Assembly (NCBI GenBank): GCA_017642695.1
Contig: JAEPQD010000002.1
Coordinates: 1-64,000, forward strand
Source of the DNA: Parvibaculum sp.
Lineage (GTDB): Bacteria; Pseudomonadota; Alphaproteobacteria; Parvibaculales; Parvibaculaceae
Length of the DNA: 64,000 nucleotides
Direction of reading: 5' to 3'
Of the stretch, positions 1 through 8,611 are shown one piece after another. Made by a program: the position numbers and the translations under genes. The notes under the pieces were generated by a model, which ran no database searches, was not told where the DNA came from, and saw only the letters and a program-made list of their open reading frames with translations. Every line of letters begins with the position of its first letter. The first letter of the stretch is position 1.

Positions 1-437
<437 letters not shown>

Positions 438-534
438 TTACTCTCATTTATCTCTGCTCATTCGCGTGAGTTTGAGAGACGAAAACAGACCAAAGACAAC
501 AATCATTCGAACCCTGACGATATGCTCTTCGCCG

Positions 535-650
535 GCCTGGTGGTTATAGCGAGGAGCCCACACCCGATCCCATCCCGAACTCGGCCGTTAAATTCCTCAG
601 CGCCGATGGTACTATGTCTTAAGGCATGGAAGAGTAGGTCGCTGCCAGGC
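535..650 (+). rRNA. rrf: 5S ribosomal RNA
   Basis: A 116-base 5S rRNA whose ends pair as GCCTGG at the 5' end and CCAGGC at the 3' end. The conserved internal CCGATCCCATCCCGAACTCG segment is present near 566-585. It lies about 100 bases after 23S, as in a normal rRNA operon. Ends are accurate to one or two bases. Confidence 0.95.
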
Positions 651-781
651 CTGCCAAGCGCATATCGTTCATCCCTTCTTCCCGATAGAGCCGTCTCGCG
701 GCTACTCCGCACACATCCTGACCTTCTTGTCTCGATCGCGTGTGCGGGCGAGCAAGCGAGGCACGGTTCGCACGAAATTGA

Positions 782-859
<78 letters not shown>

Positions 860-862
860 ATC

Positions 863-899
863 AAAAAGCCCGCAGGAGAAATCCTGCGGGCTTTTTTTG
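863..899 (+). terminator. Rho-independent terminator of the rRNA operon
   Basis: GCCCGCAGGA pairs with TCCTGCGGGC around a GAAA-type loop, followed by a run of seven T and preceded by a matching A run. It starts five bases after the tRNA CCA and would end the rRNA/tRNA transcript before mtnB. Confidence 0.93.
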
Positions 900-1011
900 T
901 TCGTTACTCACGAACCAGCGGCGGGTCGTGGCCGTTGCCGTGAGAGGGCCCGATTGAGCTCGGCCGCGCCCGTCTCCTCCGGGTGAGCTTTCATCGTCAT
1001 GCAAATCCATT

Positions 1012-1680
1012 ATGGTGGCACCCGAACTCGATCATGAAGGCAGGCTTGTCGGGATGGACGTGAATTCGCCGCAGGGCATGAGTTTTGAAGAGGCGGCAAA
1101 GGGCGTCGTCGCGATGGCGCGGTTCGCCGGTATGCGCGGCTGGGTGCCGGCCACCAGCGGCAATTTTTCCGTAAGGGTGGACGAAAAGTGGGCGGCCCTC
1201 ACGGCAACAGGCGCGAACAAGGCCGAGCTCGACGAGGCCGGCGTGATCGAGGCGGAGATTGCGGGTCCGAAGCATCCGCGGGCGTCGGCCGAGGCGCCGC
1301 TTCATCTCGTGCGCTACCGTGCTGCGCCGGAAATCGGCGCCATCGCCCATGTGCACGGGCTGGCGGCCACTGTGCTCTCGCGGCGGCATGAGAAGGCGGG
1401 ATCTATCCGGCTCGAGGGATGGGAGCTCCTGAAGGCTTTCCCGGGCATCGATACGCATGAGGCCCATCTCGATGTTCCGATCGTGCCGAACGACCAGGAC
1501 ACGGATAGGCTGGCGGGACTGGTCGAAGAAAAACTGGCGGCTGGCGGGCCCTTCCATGGTTATCTCATCGCAGGCCACGGCCTATATGTATGGGGTGGAA
1601 GCGCAGTGGAAACGATCCGCCACATGGAAGCATTCGATTTTCTGCTGACCGCACAGATGTATGAGGAGGGCGCAAGATGA
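1012..1680 (+). CDS. mtnB: Methylthioribulose-1-phosphate dehydratase
   Basis: MtnB, a zinc class II aldolase-fold enzyme, dehydrates 5-methylthioribulose-1-phosphate in the cytosolic methionine-salvage pathway. The 222-residue product shows the family motifs GWVPATSGNFS near the N-terminus, the zinc pair in AHVHG, a third histidine in GHGLYVWG and the terminal ETIRHMEAFDFL helix. Three in-frame starts are possible (1012, 1054, 1078). The homology begins close to the third, and none has a strong ribosome site, so the N-terminus is uncertain. It overlaps mtnD by four bases (ATGA), and mtnD overlaps mtnC the same way, giving a compact mtnBDC operon. The mtnA, mtnP and mtnK genes needed upstream in the pathway are not in the window. 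Confidence 0.93.
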   Translation: MVAPELDHEGRLVGMDVNSPQGMSFEEAAKGVVAMARFAGMRGWVPATSGNFSVRVDEKWAALTATGANKAELDEAGVIEAEIAGPKHPRASAEAPLHLVRYRAAPEIGAIAHVHGLAATVLSRRHEKAGSIRLEGWELLKAFPGIDTHEAHLDVPIVPNDQDTDRLAGLVEEKLAAGGPFHGYLIAGHGLYVWGGSAVETIRHMEAFDFLLTAQMYEEGAR

Positions 1681-2231
1681 CCCGGCTCACCATTTATCCC
1701 GACACGGATCCCGAGACCGTTCTGCTCGAAACGAGCGACGGCGAGAAAATCGCGGCGGAACTCGCCGCAATCGGTGTTTCCTTCGAACGATGGGATGCGC
1801 CTCATGCGCTTTCCGACGAAGCCGACCAGGAGGCGGTGCTCGCTGCCTATGACCGCGATGTTTCGCGCATCATGGAGGAAGGCGGTTACCAGAGCGTCGA
1901 TGTCGTACGCGTGAAGCCGGACAATCCGAACCGCGTGGAGCTCCGCCAGAAGTTTCTTGCCGAGCACACGCATGACGACGATGAAGTGCGTTTCTTCGTG
2001 GATGGCGCTGGCGCGTTCTATCTCAGAAAGGATGGCCGCGTGTTCCAGGTTATCTGCGAGCGCAGCGACCTGATCAGCGTACCGGCCGGGATCACCCATT
2101 GGTTCGACACTGGCCCCGCGCCCGATTTCTGCGCAATCCGAATCTTCACGACGCCGGAAGGCTGGGTCGGCCATTTTACCGGCGACGACATCGCGACCCG
2201 CTTCCCGAAATTCGAAAGCGAGACGGCATGA
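1677..2231 (+). CDS. mtnD: Acireductone dioxygenase
   Basis: ARD, a cupin metalloenzyme, oxidises the acireductone 1,2-dihydroxy-5-methylthiopentene-3-one to the keto-acid precursor of methionine plus formate when iron is bound, or to an off-pathway product when nickel is bound. The 184-residue protein carries the metal ligands His97, His99 and Glu103 in HTHDDDE, and His141 in GITHWFD. Its length matches the family. It overlaps mtnB upstream and mtnC downstream by four bases each, so the three are probably translationally coupled. Which metal is used cannot be read from the sequence. Confidence 0.95.
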   Translation: MTRLTIYPDTDPETVLLETSDGEKIAAELAAIGVSFERWDAPHALSDEADQEAVLAAYDRDVSRIMEEGGYQSVDVVRVKPDNPNRVELRQKFLAEHTHDDDEVRFFVDGAGAFYLRKDGRVFQVICERSDLISVPAGITHWFDTGPAPDFCAIRIFTTPEGWVGHFTGDDIATRFPKFESETA

Positions 2232-2938
2232 CGGCTATCCGCGCCGTCGTGACGGACATCGAAGGAACGACGACGCCTCTCGCCTTTGTGCATGAGGTCC
2301 TGTTTCCCTATGCGCGAGAACGGATTCGGCAATTCGTGAAGAAACACGAAGGCGATTCCGAGGTAGCAGCCGCGCTTGCCGAGGCGCGCCAGCTTGGCGG
2401 CATCGGAGATGTCGATACGGATGCGACTGCCGATCTTCTGCTTTCATGGATGGAGGAAGACCGAAAGGCCGGTCCGCTCAAGCTCCTGCAGGGGCTGATC
2501 TGGCGGCAGGGCTACGAGGAAGGCGCGCTCAAGGGCGAAGTCTATGAGGATGCCGCCGCACTGCTCGAGCAGTGGCACGAGCGGGGCCTGCGTCTCTTCG
2601 TCTATTCGTCAGGCTCAGAGGAAGCGCAACGGCTGATCTTCGGCCGTTCGGACAAGGGCGATCTCGCGAAGCTCTTCGAAGGTTTCTTCGACACGCGGAT
2701 CGGAGCCAAGGTCGAGGCCGATTCCTACAAGACTATCGTTCGCGAAGCCGGCCTCAACGCGGAAGAGATGCTTTTCCTGTCGGATCATGCGGGCGAGATC
2801 GCCGCGGCGCGCGACGCGGGCATGAAGGCAGTCCGCATCGACCGCGAGCTCGCGCTCGACATGTGGAAGGAAGACGAAGCCGCACCGGTGGCAGGTTCCT
2901 TTCTGCCCGTGGAAGCGAATCTTCTCTCCGCCGGATAA
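2228..2938 (+). CDS. mtnC: Enolase-phosphatase E1 (acireductone synthase)
   Basis: MtnC is a HAD-superfamily bifunctional enzyme that enolises and dephosphorylates 2,3-diketo-5-methylthiopentyl-1-phosphate to the acireductone used by MtnD. The 236-residue product begins MTAIRAVVTDIEGTTT, with the nucleophile Asp near residue 9-10 and the E1-specific DIEGTT signature; YSSGS and LFLSDHAGEI supply the later HAD motifs. I use the ATG at 2228, which overlaps the mtnD stop as ATGA. A longer reading from 2099 would run inside mtnD and is unlikely. It is the last gene of the operon, and its 3' end faces the convergent sulfur operon. Confidence 0.95.
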   Translation: MTAIRAVVTDIEGTTTPLAFVHEVLFPYARERIRQFVKKHEGDSEVAAALAEARQLGGIGDVDTDATADLLLSWMEEDRKAGPLKLLQGLIWRQGYEEGALKGEVYEDAAALLEQWHERGLRLFVYSSGSEEAQRLIFGRSDKGDLAKLFEGFFDTRIGAKVEADSYKTIVREAGLNAEEMLFLSDHAGEIAAARDAGMKAVRIDRELALDMWKEDEAAPVAGSFLPVEANLLSAG

Positions 2939-2942
2939 GAGC

Positions 2943-2959
2943 CCTGCGCCTGACGCAGG
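2943..2959. terminator. Weak hairpin between convergent mtnC and pmpB
   Basis: CCTGCG pairs with CGCAGG around a five-base loop, in the 29 bases between the two converging operons. There is no real T tract on either strand, so a terminator role rests mainly on position. Confidence 0.35.
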
Positions 2960-2967
2960 CCCTTACC

Positions 2968-3387
2968 TCAGCGTCCCAGCGTGTAGCGGTGCGCCAGCAT
3001 CCCGACAATCATGGCGACGACGAAGGTGAGAGCCTGCTCCGGCACGAGGCCGAGGGCCGCCAAGCCGGGCCCGGGGCAGAAGCCCGCGATACCCCAGCCG
3101 ATGCCGAAGAGCGCCGCGCCCGCGACGAGCCGCCCGTCGATATCCGTGCGCGTGGGGATGAACCACTTCTCGGCAAGGAGCGGATGATCGCGCCGCTTCG
3201 CCCACTGGAAGGCCGGGAAGGCGGCGATGATCGCACCGCCCATGACGAAGGCGAGCGTCGGATCCCAGTCGCCCGCGATATCGAGGAAGCCAAGGACCTT
3301 GGCAGGATTTGCCATGCCGGAAATCGTGAGGCCGAGGCCGAAGAGGATGCCCGCGGCGAAGGCGGCGAGGATGGTGTTCCTGTTCAT
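2968..3387 (-). CDS. YeeE/YedE family sulfur transporter, C-terminal half (PmpB-like)
   Basis: A 139-residue integral membrane protein of the YeeE/YedE (DUF6691) family, which imports sulfur compounds such as thiosulfate or moves sulfide-derived sulfur. It begins [20 protein letters not shown] and has about four hydrophobic segments. The conserved GxCPGPG-type loop is present as [11 protein letters not shown], with the cysteine typical of the family. The split arrangement (two about 140-residue halves) matches PmpA/PmpB of bigR operons. The start follows the pmpA stop by one base (TGAGATG), indicating coupling. I infer a role in sulfide or persulfide handling from the adjacent metallo-hydrolase. 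Confidence 0.85.
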   Translation of the reverse strand: MNRNTILAAFAAGILFGLGLTISGMANPAKVLGFLDIAGDWDPTLAFVMGGAIIAAFPAFQWAKRRDHPLLAEKWFIPTRTDIDGRLVAGAALFGIGWGIAGFCPGPGLAALGLVPEQALTFVVAMIVGMLAHRYTLGR

Positions 3388-3388
3388 C

Positions 3389-3808
3389 TCAGGCTCCGAG
3401 AAGGTGGCGCATGACGAAGACGGTTGCGACGCCGAAGGCCATGAAGGTGGCCGTCGCGACGATGCCGCGCGCGGAGAGGCGCGAGATGCCGCATACGCCG
3501 TGGCCGCTGGTGCAGCCGCTGCCGAGCCGCGTTCCGAAGCCGACAAGGAGACCGGCGGCAACGAGAAGGACCGGTGTCGCGGCGACCTCGATCGCGACGG
3601 GGACGAGGTTCGCGTAGACGATGGGCGCGGCGACAAGGCCTGCAAGGAAGGCAAGCCGCCATCCAGCGTCGCTATCGCGCAGGTCGAGCGCGCTGCCAAG
3701 GATTCCGCTGATGCCGGCGATGCGCCCGGTCAGCATGAGCAGCAATGCCGCCGATGTACCGATGAGAAGGCCGCCGACGAGGCCTGAGACGGGGGTGAAG
3801 TTTTCCAT
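3389..3808 (-). CDS. YeeE/YedE family sulfur transporter, N-terminal half (PmpA-like)
   Basis: A 139-residue membrane protein, first half of a split YeeE/YedE transporter. The family loop containing the conserved cysteine reads [15 protein letters not shown], and several hydrophobic helices flank it. It lies seven bases after blh and one base before the second half, so all three are cotranscribed. In Agrobacterium and Xylella the equivalent genes belong to the bigR operon, induced by hydrogen sulfide. The family link is secure; the exact substrate is inference. Confidence 0.87.
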   Translation of the reverse strand: MENFTPVSGLVGGLLIGTSAALLLMLTGRIAGISGILGSALDLRDSDAGWRLAFLAGLVAAPIVYANLVPVAIEVAATPVLLVAAGLLVGFGTRLGSGCTSGHGVCGISRLSARGIVATATFMAFGVATVFVMRHLLGA

Positions 3809-3815
3809 CGTTGCC

Positions 3816-4679
3816 TCAGCTCGCTTCCCTGACAGGGGTCTTCAGATAGACGGAGCCGTTCGCTTCGGGCTCCGGCAGATCGCCGCCGCGGATGTTCACC
3901 TGGAGCGAGGGATAGAGGAGGCGCGGCGAACCGAGCTTCGCGTTGCGCTCCTCGCGGAGTTTCACGAACTCCTCCTCGGTGACGCCTTCATGTGCGTGCC
4001 TGTTCGACTTGCGCTGTTCCGCGACGGTCGACTCCCAGCGATTGTCCTTGCGGGTTTCAGGCAGGTAGTCGTGACCGACGAAGACGCGGGTGGCTTCGGG
4101 AAGCGCAAGGATCTTCCGGATCGAGGCATAGAGCGTGTGCGCATTGCCACCGGGGAAGTCCGTACGGGCCGTGCCGTAGTCGGGCATGAAGAGCGTGTCG
4201 CCGACAAAAGCCGCATCACCGATCACATAGGTGATGTCGGCGGCAGTGTGACCCGGAGTGTGGATGACGCGCGCTTCCATGTTGCCGATGGAGAAGGTGT
4301 CGCCGTCGCGAAAGAGACGGTCGTAGGGCGTCCCGTCAGCGGCGACATAGGGCATGTCGAAGACAGTGCGCCAATAGGCCTGGATGTCGGCAATATGTTC
4401 GCCGATGCCGCTCTTCGTGCCGAACTTCTCGCGGAGATAACTGGTTGCGGTCAGGTGGTCGGCATGGGCATGCGTGTCGAGCACCCATTCGACCTTAAAG
4501 CCTTGCTCGGCGACGAAGTCCGCAACACGATCCGCCGACTGCCGTGAAATCCGGCCAGATGCCGGATCATAATCGGTGACGGCGTCGATGATGGCGGCCT
4601 GTCGGGTTTCCGGATCGGCGACGACATAGGTGACTGTTGCGGTCGCCTCGTCGAAGAAAGCTGTGACTTCGGGCTTCAT
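3816..4679 (-). CDS. blh: Metallo-beta-lactamase-fold persulfide dioxygenase-like hydrolase (Blh type)
   Basis: A 287-residue MBL-fold protein related to ETHE1/Blh enzymes that oxidise glutathione persulfide to sulfite. The metal motif THAHADHL lies at residues 69-76, with further ligands in HTPGHTAAD and VGHDYLPE, and an aspartate in VGDTLFMPD. It opens the operon that continues with the two YeeE/YedE halves. No fused rhodanese domain is present: the chain ends soon after the catalytic domain. Classical bigR operons carry the ArsR-type repressor beside these genes; none is found here, so a sensor would have to act from elsewhere. Function is assigned by family and operon context. Confidence 0.87.
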   Translation of the reverse strand: MKPEVTAFFDEATATVTYVVADPETRQAAIIDAVTDYDPASGRISRQSADRVADFVAEQGFKVEWVLDTHAHADHLTATSYLREKFGTKSGIGEHIADIQAYWRTVFDMPYVAADGTPYDRLFRDGDTFSIGNMEARVIHTPGHTAADITYVIGDAAFVGDTLFMPDYGTARTDFPGGNAHTLYASIRKILALPEATRVFVGHDYLPETRKDNRWESTVAEQRKSNRHAHEGVTEEEFVKLREERNAKLGSPRLLYPSLQVNIRGGDLPEPEANGSVYLKTPVREAS

Positions 4680-4801
4680 GAAACGACTCCTCGAGTTTCC
4701 GGAAGTTGCATTCTGCTGCGCTTAATATGCTCCTTAAAACCCCGAAAAATAAGTGTGATATTGTGCCGCATTCATGGGAACAAAGCCCGGAATTCAGCCA
4801 G

Positions 4802-4831
4802 AAAAATGGCCCGGAGCCGAAGCGCCGGGCC
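4802..4831 (-). terminator. Rho-independent terminator after the glycine-zipper lipoprotein gene
   Basis: Read on the minus strand, GGCCCGG and CCGGGCC form a stem around a ten-base loop and are followed by ATTTTTC. It begins 26 bases after the lipoprotein stop and separates that gene from the blh promoter region (4680-4800). In that region I see only an AT-rich patch, with no convincing operator. Confidence 0.75.
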
Positions 4832-4856
4832 GTTCTGTTTCGCAATGAACGTCAGA

Positions 4857-5096
4857 TCAGTCGCACTTGCCTTCCTCGCGGCAGCCCTTGTAACCACCGG
4901 CCGCCGCGCCAACCGCGCCGCCAATGGCCGCGCCGGTTCCCGGGTCACCACCGGTTATGGCGCCGGCCGCGGCGCCGACACCAGCGCCAATGGCACCGCC
5001 GGAAAGCGCACCCTGCTCTGTCTTGCCCATATTGGTGCAGCCAGCCGTCATCAGAAAGGCGGCCATTACCGTCACAATCGCAGTTCTGGTCATCAC
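4857..5096 (-). CDS. Small glycine-zipper lipoprotein
   Basis: A 79-residue protein with a lipoprotein signal peptide (lipobox ending MTAGC, cysteine near residue 20) followed by alternating Gly/Ala segments such as [17 protein letters not shown], which form a glycine zipper like that of the 17-kDa antigen and OmpA-associated osmotically inducible lipoproteins. The C-terminus has two more cysteines (GCREEGKC). It is probably anchored in the outer membrane or periplasmic leaflet. It is monocistronic, divergent from mtgA, with its own terminator. The first two codons are both Met; either could be the start. Confidence 0.82.
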   Translation of the reverse strand: MMTRTAIVTVMAAFLMTAGCTNMGKTEQGALSGGAIGAGVGAAAGAITGGDPGTGAAIGGAVGAAAGGYKGCREEGKCD

Positions 5097-5235
5097 GTTC
5101 GCCTCCTTGGTTGTTCACTGCGAAAACGTCCCGGCGAAGAAGGCGTTCCTGCCGGAAAATGGCTGTCTTTGGGCAATTTCGGGGCAAATGCCTCTTGTGC
5201 CTCAACGGGGCGTTGCGGATGATCCGCGTGTGAGC

Positions 5236-5976
5236 ATGGACTTCAAACCGGAAGGGCCGGGCGGCGACCGCCTCAATGAAACGGAAGGCGGCGCGCCTTC
5301 CGCGGAGCGCAGCCGCGCGCGGAAACTCGGCATTTATGCGGGGCGTGCGCTGCTGCTGCTTTTCTTCGGGCCCGCGGTGCTGATCCTCGTCTATGCGGTG
5401 GTGCCGCCGCCTGCGACGCCGCTGATGCTGATCCGGCTCGTGGAAGGATACGGGCTTGCGAAGGACTGGGTGCCGCTCAGCGAAATCTCGCCGCATCTGC
5501 AGCGCGCGGTGATCGCGGCCGAGGACGGAAAGTTCTGTAAACACGGGGGGTTCGACTGGGAAGCGGTCGATACCGCACTCGAGAGCTATCGTGGCGGTGG
5601 ACGTCTCAGAGGGGCGAGCACGATCAGCATGCAGACGTCGAAGAACCTGTTTCTGTGGCCGGGACGCACGTTCATCCGCAAGGGCGGCGAGGCCTACATC
5701 ACGGTGTGGCTCGAAGCGCTGCTCAGCAAGCGACGGATCATGGAGCTCTATCTGAACGTGATCGAGTTCGGACCCGGCATATATGGCGTCGAGGCAGCGG
5801 CGCGGCACTATTACGGGGTGAGTGCGGGACAAGTTTCGCACGCGCAGGCGGCGCAGCTCGCCTCGGTTCTGCCGAACCCGCTGGAGTGGCGGCCGGGAGC
5901 GACGGGCCGCGCGGGAACGATCTCTGCACGGATGAATTCCGTGCAACTGGGGACAAATGGCCCCTGTGAGAGCTGA
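5236..5976 (+). CDS. mtgA: Monofunctional biosynthetic peptidoglycan transglycosylase
   Basis: MtgA polymerises lipid II into glycan strands at the inner membrane. The 246-residue product has a cytoplasmic N-terminus, one membrane segment ([18 protein letters not shown]) and a GT51 domain with the catalytic glutamate in IAAEDGKF, then [16 protein letters not shown] and [14 protein letters not shown], all family motifs. There is no transpeptidase domain. I start at the ATG at 5236; a GTG seven bases earlier (5229) is possible. The coding frame continues upstream without a stop into the region opposite the lipoprotein gene, but similarity begins only after 5236. It is transcribed alone. Confidence 0.93.
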   Translation: MDFKPEGPGGDRLNETEGGAPSAERSRARKLGIYAGRALLLLFFGPAVLILVYAVVPPPATPLMLIRLVEGYGLAKDWVPLSEISPHLQRAVIAAEDGKFCKHGGFDWEAVDTALESYRGGGRLRGASTISMQTSKNLFLWPGRTFIRKGGEAYITVWLEALLSKRRIMELYLNVIEFGPGIYGVEAAARHYYGVSAGQVSHAQAAQLASVLPNPLEWRPGATGRAGTISARMNSVQLGTNGPCES

Positions 5977-6150
5977 CTGTCACTGAACTGTCATTAAAAC
6001 GTTACAAATTGAATCGCGGCTGCGACGGCGGTTGCGTGAGGTTCTGTTGCGGCAGACCGTTCGGTCAGGCGGGGATAAGTGCGTGAGGGAGTTATCCCCG
6101 GGTGTGCGATAGATCGAGTGGTGGAGGGGGATAAAGGCTGAGTGCGTATC

Positions 6151-6209
6151 GCCCCCGCCCCAAAAAATTTGAAGAATTTTTTGACCCTCCCCGAGGGGAG
6201 GGTGGGAGG
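6151..6209. repeat. Intergenic double-hairpin repeat, copy 1
   Basis: Between the convergent 3' ends of mtgA and the Tat-type subunit gene lies GCCCCCGCCCC, a stem AAAAAATT/AATTTTTT (6162-6169 with 6175-6182), then GACCC and a second hairpin CCCTCCCC/GGGGAGGG ending in TGGG. A copy with the same framework but a different first stem occurs at 11175. The element could end transcription from both sides. The rest of 5977-6220 holds nothing else I recognise. Confidence 0.7.
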
Positions 6210-6220
6210 TGATGCTTCCG

Positions 6221-6712
6221 TTAGCCGTGAGTTTCGGAATGTTCGTCATCGCCGTCGCGCGCGAGGAGGGCGGCGAGGGCGCAGAGGCGGGCTTCGGTAT
6301 CGGAGAGCATCCAGTTGTCGATGAGGACGGTGCGGGCCGCATCGTAATCGGCGCGGACGGCGGCGGCGAGCGCGGTGTGGGTTTCCTCCGCGCCCATGCC
6401 GGGCGTCCAGCCTTCGGCGGTCAGGGCCTCGGCGAGCTTTTTCTCGTGGACGATGGATGCGCTGTCGGCGCCGCCTTCGCCGATCCATATGTTGCCGAGC
6501 GCGGCGGCGCCGTCGGGGTCGGCGAGGAGGCTCACGAAGTCGCGCGCGGCGATGCCGGAGCCTTCGGGCTCGGCGAGGAAAAGCGCGCCCGGAACGGCGG
6601 CGGCGAGAAGCGCGGTGCCGCCGAGGACGATGAGCGTGCGGCGCGAGACGGAGACGCCCTGCGCATCATGGTGCCCGCGATCGTCGTGAGCGGAATGGTG
6701 TTCGGTGTTCAT
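6221..6712 (-). CDS. Gluconate 2-dehydrogenase subunit 3-like protein (Tat-type small subunit)
   Basis: A 163-residue protein with a His/Asp-rich N-terminus (HHSAHDDRGHHD), a twin-arginine motif SRRTLIVLGG and a hydrophobic stretch, followed by about 110 residues resembling the small subunit 3 that accompanies membrane-associated GMC dehydrogenases. It lies 16 bases downstream of the GMC oxidoreductase gene and should be its export or assembly partner: the Tat signal could carry the folded flavoprotein across. The match is by size, signal and context; sequence similarity of this family is low. Confidence 0.7.
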   Translation of the reverse strand: MNTEHHSAHDDRGHHDAQGVSVSRRTLIVLGGTALLAAAVPGALFLAEPEGSGIAARDFVSLLADPDGAAALGNIWIGEGGADSASIVHEKKLAEALTAEGWTPGMGAEETHTALAAAVRADYDAARTVLIDNWMLSDTEARLCALAALLARDGDDEHSETHG

Positions 6713-6728
6713 GCGTTCCCTCCCGCTT

Positions 6729-8315
6729 TCAAAGTTCGGACGCGCCGGCCGCGAAGCGGCGCTTCAGGTGGTCGGAGAGGCGCAGCGCCAGCGCGACGAG
6801 GGTGAGCGTCGGGTTGACGGTGGAGCCGGTGGTGAAGAGCGACGAGCCCGCGATGAAGAGATTGGACATGCCATGGACGCGGCATTCCGCATCGACGACG
6901 CCGCGGCGCGGGTCGACCGACATGCGCGTGGTGCCGAGATGGTGGTTGCCCCAGCCTTCGGCCTCGGTCCATTCGTCGCGCTCGGGGAAGAGGATCTGCA
7001 CGCGGCCCTCGCCCCAGCCGCCGAAGGCGCGGGCGACGGCCTCGAGATTGCCGCGCAGGCTGTCCGCGTCCGACTTCTTCAGCCGCCAGGCGAGCTTCGT
7101 GCGCCGCAGGCCGAGCGCATCCGTCTCGTCCGACAGCGTGACGCGGCTTGCGGGGTTCGGTTCCTGCTCGCTGGCGCAGCCGACGCCGAGGCGCCAGCCG
7201 ATCTCGTTCGAGGCCGCGGGCGAGGCGGTGGTGCTGCGCGCGAGCTGAAGCACGCTGCGGAAGACGGCGTTGCGCTTCGCGGCCTCTTCCGCCTTCGCCT
7301 TCTCCTCCTCGCTCGCGTCCGCGGCGGGCGGTTCGTCCTCCGCGAGGATCGGATGCGAGGGCGCGAAGGTCATGACCGTGCCGAGACGCTTCGTGCGGCG
7401 AAGATAGTCTTCCGTGAACATGAGGCAGCCGCGCATGACGACATTGCCCGCCGGCGTCACGACTTTCGTGTAGGTGCGGTACCAGTCCGCGACGAGGTCG
7501 AGGCCGGTGACGAGGAAGGTCGCGGGCGAGGGGACATGCGGATGCTCCATGAAGAAGCGGCCGACAATACCGTTGCGGTTGCCGAGACCGGCTTCCTCGA
7601 CGCTGTTGGAGAGAAGCAGCAGCCGCGCATTCTCGATGCCGCCGGTGGCGAGCACGCAGGCCTTCGGCTTCACCGTGAAGCGGACGCCCGAAAGCGTCGC
7701 GACGTCGAGGCGCTCGACCTCGGCGCCGTTCGGGCTCGCCACGATCTCCGTCACGTTGGAATGGAGATAGCAGGTGACGTTCTTCGCGCGCTCGATGTCC
7801 GGGCGGTACTTCTTTCCCATGCGGGTGGGCGGGCTGTAGAGGAAGAAGCGGGTCTCGACCTCGTCGCCCGCAAGGGGGAGCGGCTGGCCGCCCTTTTCCC
7901 AGGCGGAGGCATCGTCGAAGGCGGGGGAGCGGATCTGCAGGACCTCGCGGGCGCGCTCGTAGAAGGGGTCGAGGTCCGCGCGCGCGATGGGCCAGCCGGA
8001 ATAAGGCACCCAGTCGCGCTCCTCGAAATCGAGCGGCTCGAAGGGACGGCACCAGCCGCCCCAGTGATTGGTGGTGCCGCCGAAATAGCGCAGGCGCGAA
8101 CTGGTGAGCGGATAATCGACGCCTGCGATCTCGCCTTCGTAGAGGTCCTGCGTTTCGGCATCGAACTCGAAGCCGCCGCTCTCGATCAGCGCGACGGAAA
8201 TGCCGCTGCCGGCAAGCTCGCGGGCGATGGAGATGCCCGCCGCGCCCGCGCCGATGATGGCGAGGTCGGTTTCGATGACCGTTCCGTCGGGAACCTGGCG
8301 TCCGTCTACAAACAT
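6729..8315 (-). CDS. GMC family FAD-dependent alcohol/sugar oxidoreductase
   Basis: A 528-residue glucose-methanol-choline oxidoreductase. The FAD-binding GAGAAG motif is at about residues 22-27; FGGTTNHWGGWCRP is the second GMC signature; ATGGIENARLLL is typical of the bacterial dehydrogenase branch; GWGNHHLGTTRM carries the catalytic histidines near residue 460; and STVNPTLTLVALALR closes the fold. It lacks its own signal peptide, consistent with export together with the adjacent Tat-bearing subunit. I start at the ATG at 8315 because GAGGAGAGACGG stands about eight bases upstream; a start nine codons earlier is less likely. The substrate is unknown; the divergent aldehyde dehydrogenase suggests an alcohol oxidised stepwise to an acid. 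Confidence 0.88.
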   Translation of the reverse strand: MFVDGRQVPDGTVIETDLAIIGAGAAGISIARELAGSGISVALIESGGFEFDAETQDLYEGEIAGVDYPLTSSRLRYFGGTTNHWGGWCRPFEPLDFEERDWVPYSGWPIARADLDPFYERAREVLQIRSPAFDDASAWEKGGQPLPLAGDEVETRFFLYSPPTRMGKKYRPDIERAKNVTCYLHSNVTEIVASPNGAEVERLDVATLSGVRFTVKPKACVLATGGIENARLLLLSNSVEEAGLGNRNGIVGRFFMEHPHVPSPATFLVTGLDLVADWYRTYTKVVTPAGNVVMRGCLMFTEDYLRRTKRLGTVMTFAPSHPILAEDEPPAADASEEEKAKAEEAAKRNAVFRSVLQLARSTTASPAASNEIGWRLGVGCASEQEPNPASRVTLSDETDALGLRRTKLAWRLKKSDADSLRGNLEAVARAFGGWGEGRVQILFPERDEWTEAEGWGNHHLGTTRMSVDPRRGVVDAECRVHGMSNLFIAGSSLFTTGSTVNPTLTLVALALRLSDHLKRRFAAGASEL

Positions 8316-8416
8316 GGGATTTCCGTCTCTCCTCGCGGGCATGCGCCTTCGTGACGCTTTTGTTACCCGATTTCGTGCCCGAATTGCGGCAGGCCCCCGA
8401 CTTTTATAGGACTATC

Positions 8417-8430
8417 CACGGGAATCCGTG
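8417..8430. promoter_or_regulatory. Short palindrome between divergent GMC and ALDH genes
   Basis: CACGG-GAAT-CCGTG, a perfect 5-4-5 inverted repeat, lies in the 296-base gap between the divergent GMC oxidoreductase and aldehyde dehydrogenase genes. Its position suits an operator controlling both. No regulator gene is adjacent, so this is only a candidate. Confidence 0.35.
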
Positions 8431-8611
8431 TGGAATTTACGCAGGCGGATGGCGGGAAAAGTGGGCGTTTTCGGCTGGACCGGGTGCCGCGCTCCATGCG
8501 AGGTTTCATCCCAACAGGAATCCCCCTTCCGGCCAAGGCTGCGAGGTCCCCCCAGGGCCCCCGAAAGACAGCGCGCCCGGGCAAGGGACAGCATCAAACG
8601 GAGGACGACCA

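Noticed and set aside
4722..4737. CtrA site (TTAA-N7-TTAA) upstream of blh
   Set aside because: The two TTAA blocks are eight bases apart rather than seven, and no cell-cycle context exists.
4680..4800. BigR/SqrR operator upstream of blh
   Set aside because: No ATTC-N8-GAAT or comparable AT-rich palindrome could be matched; only scattered half sites.
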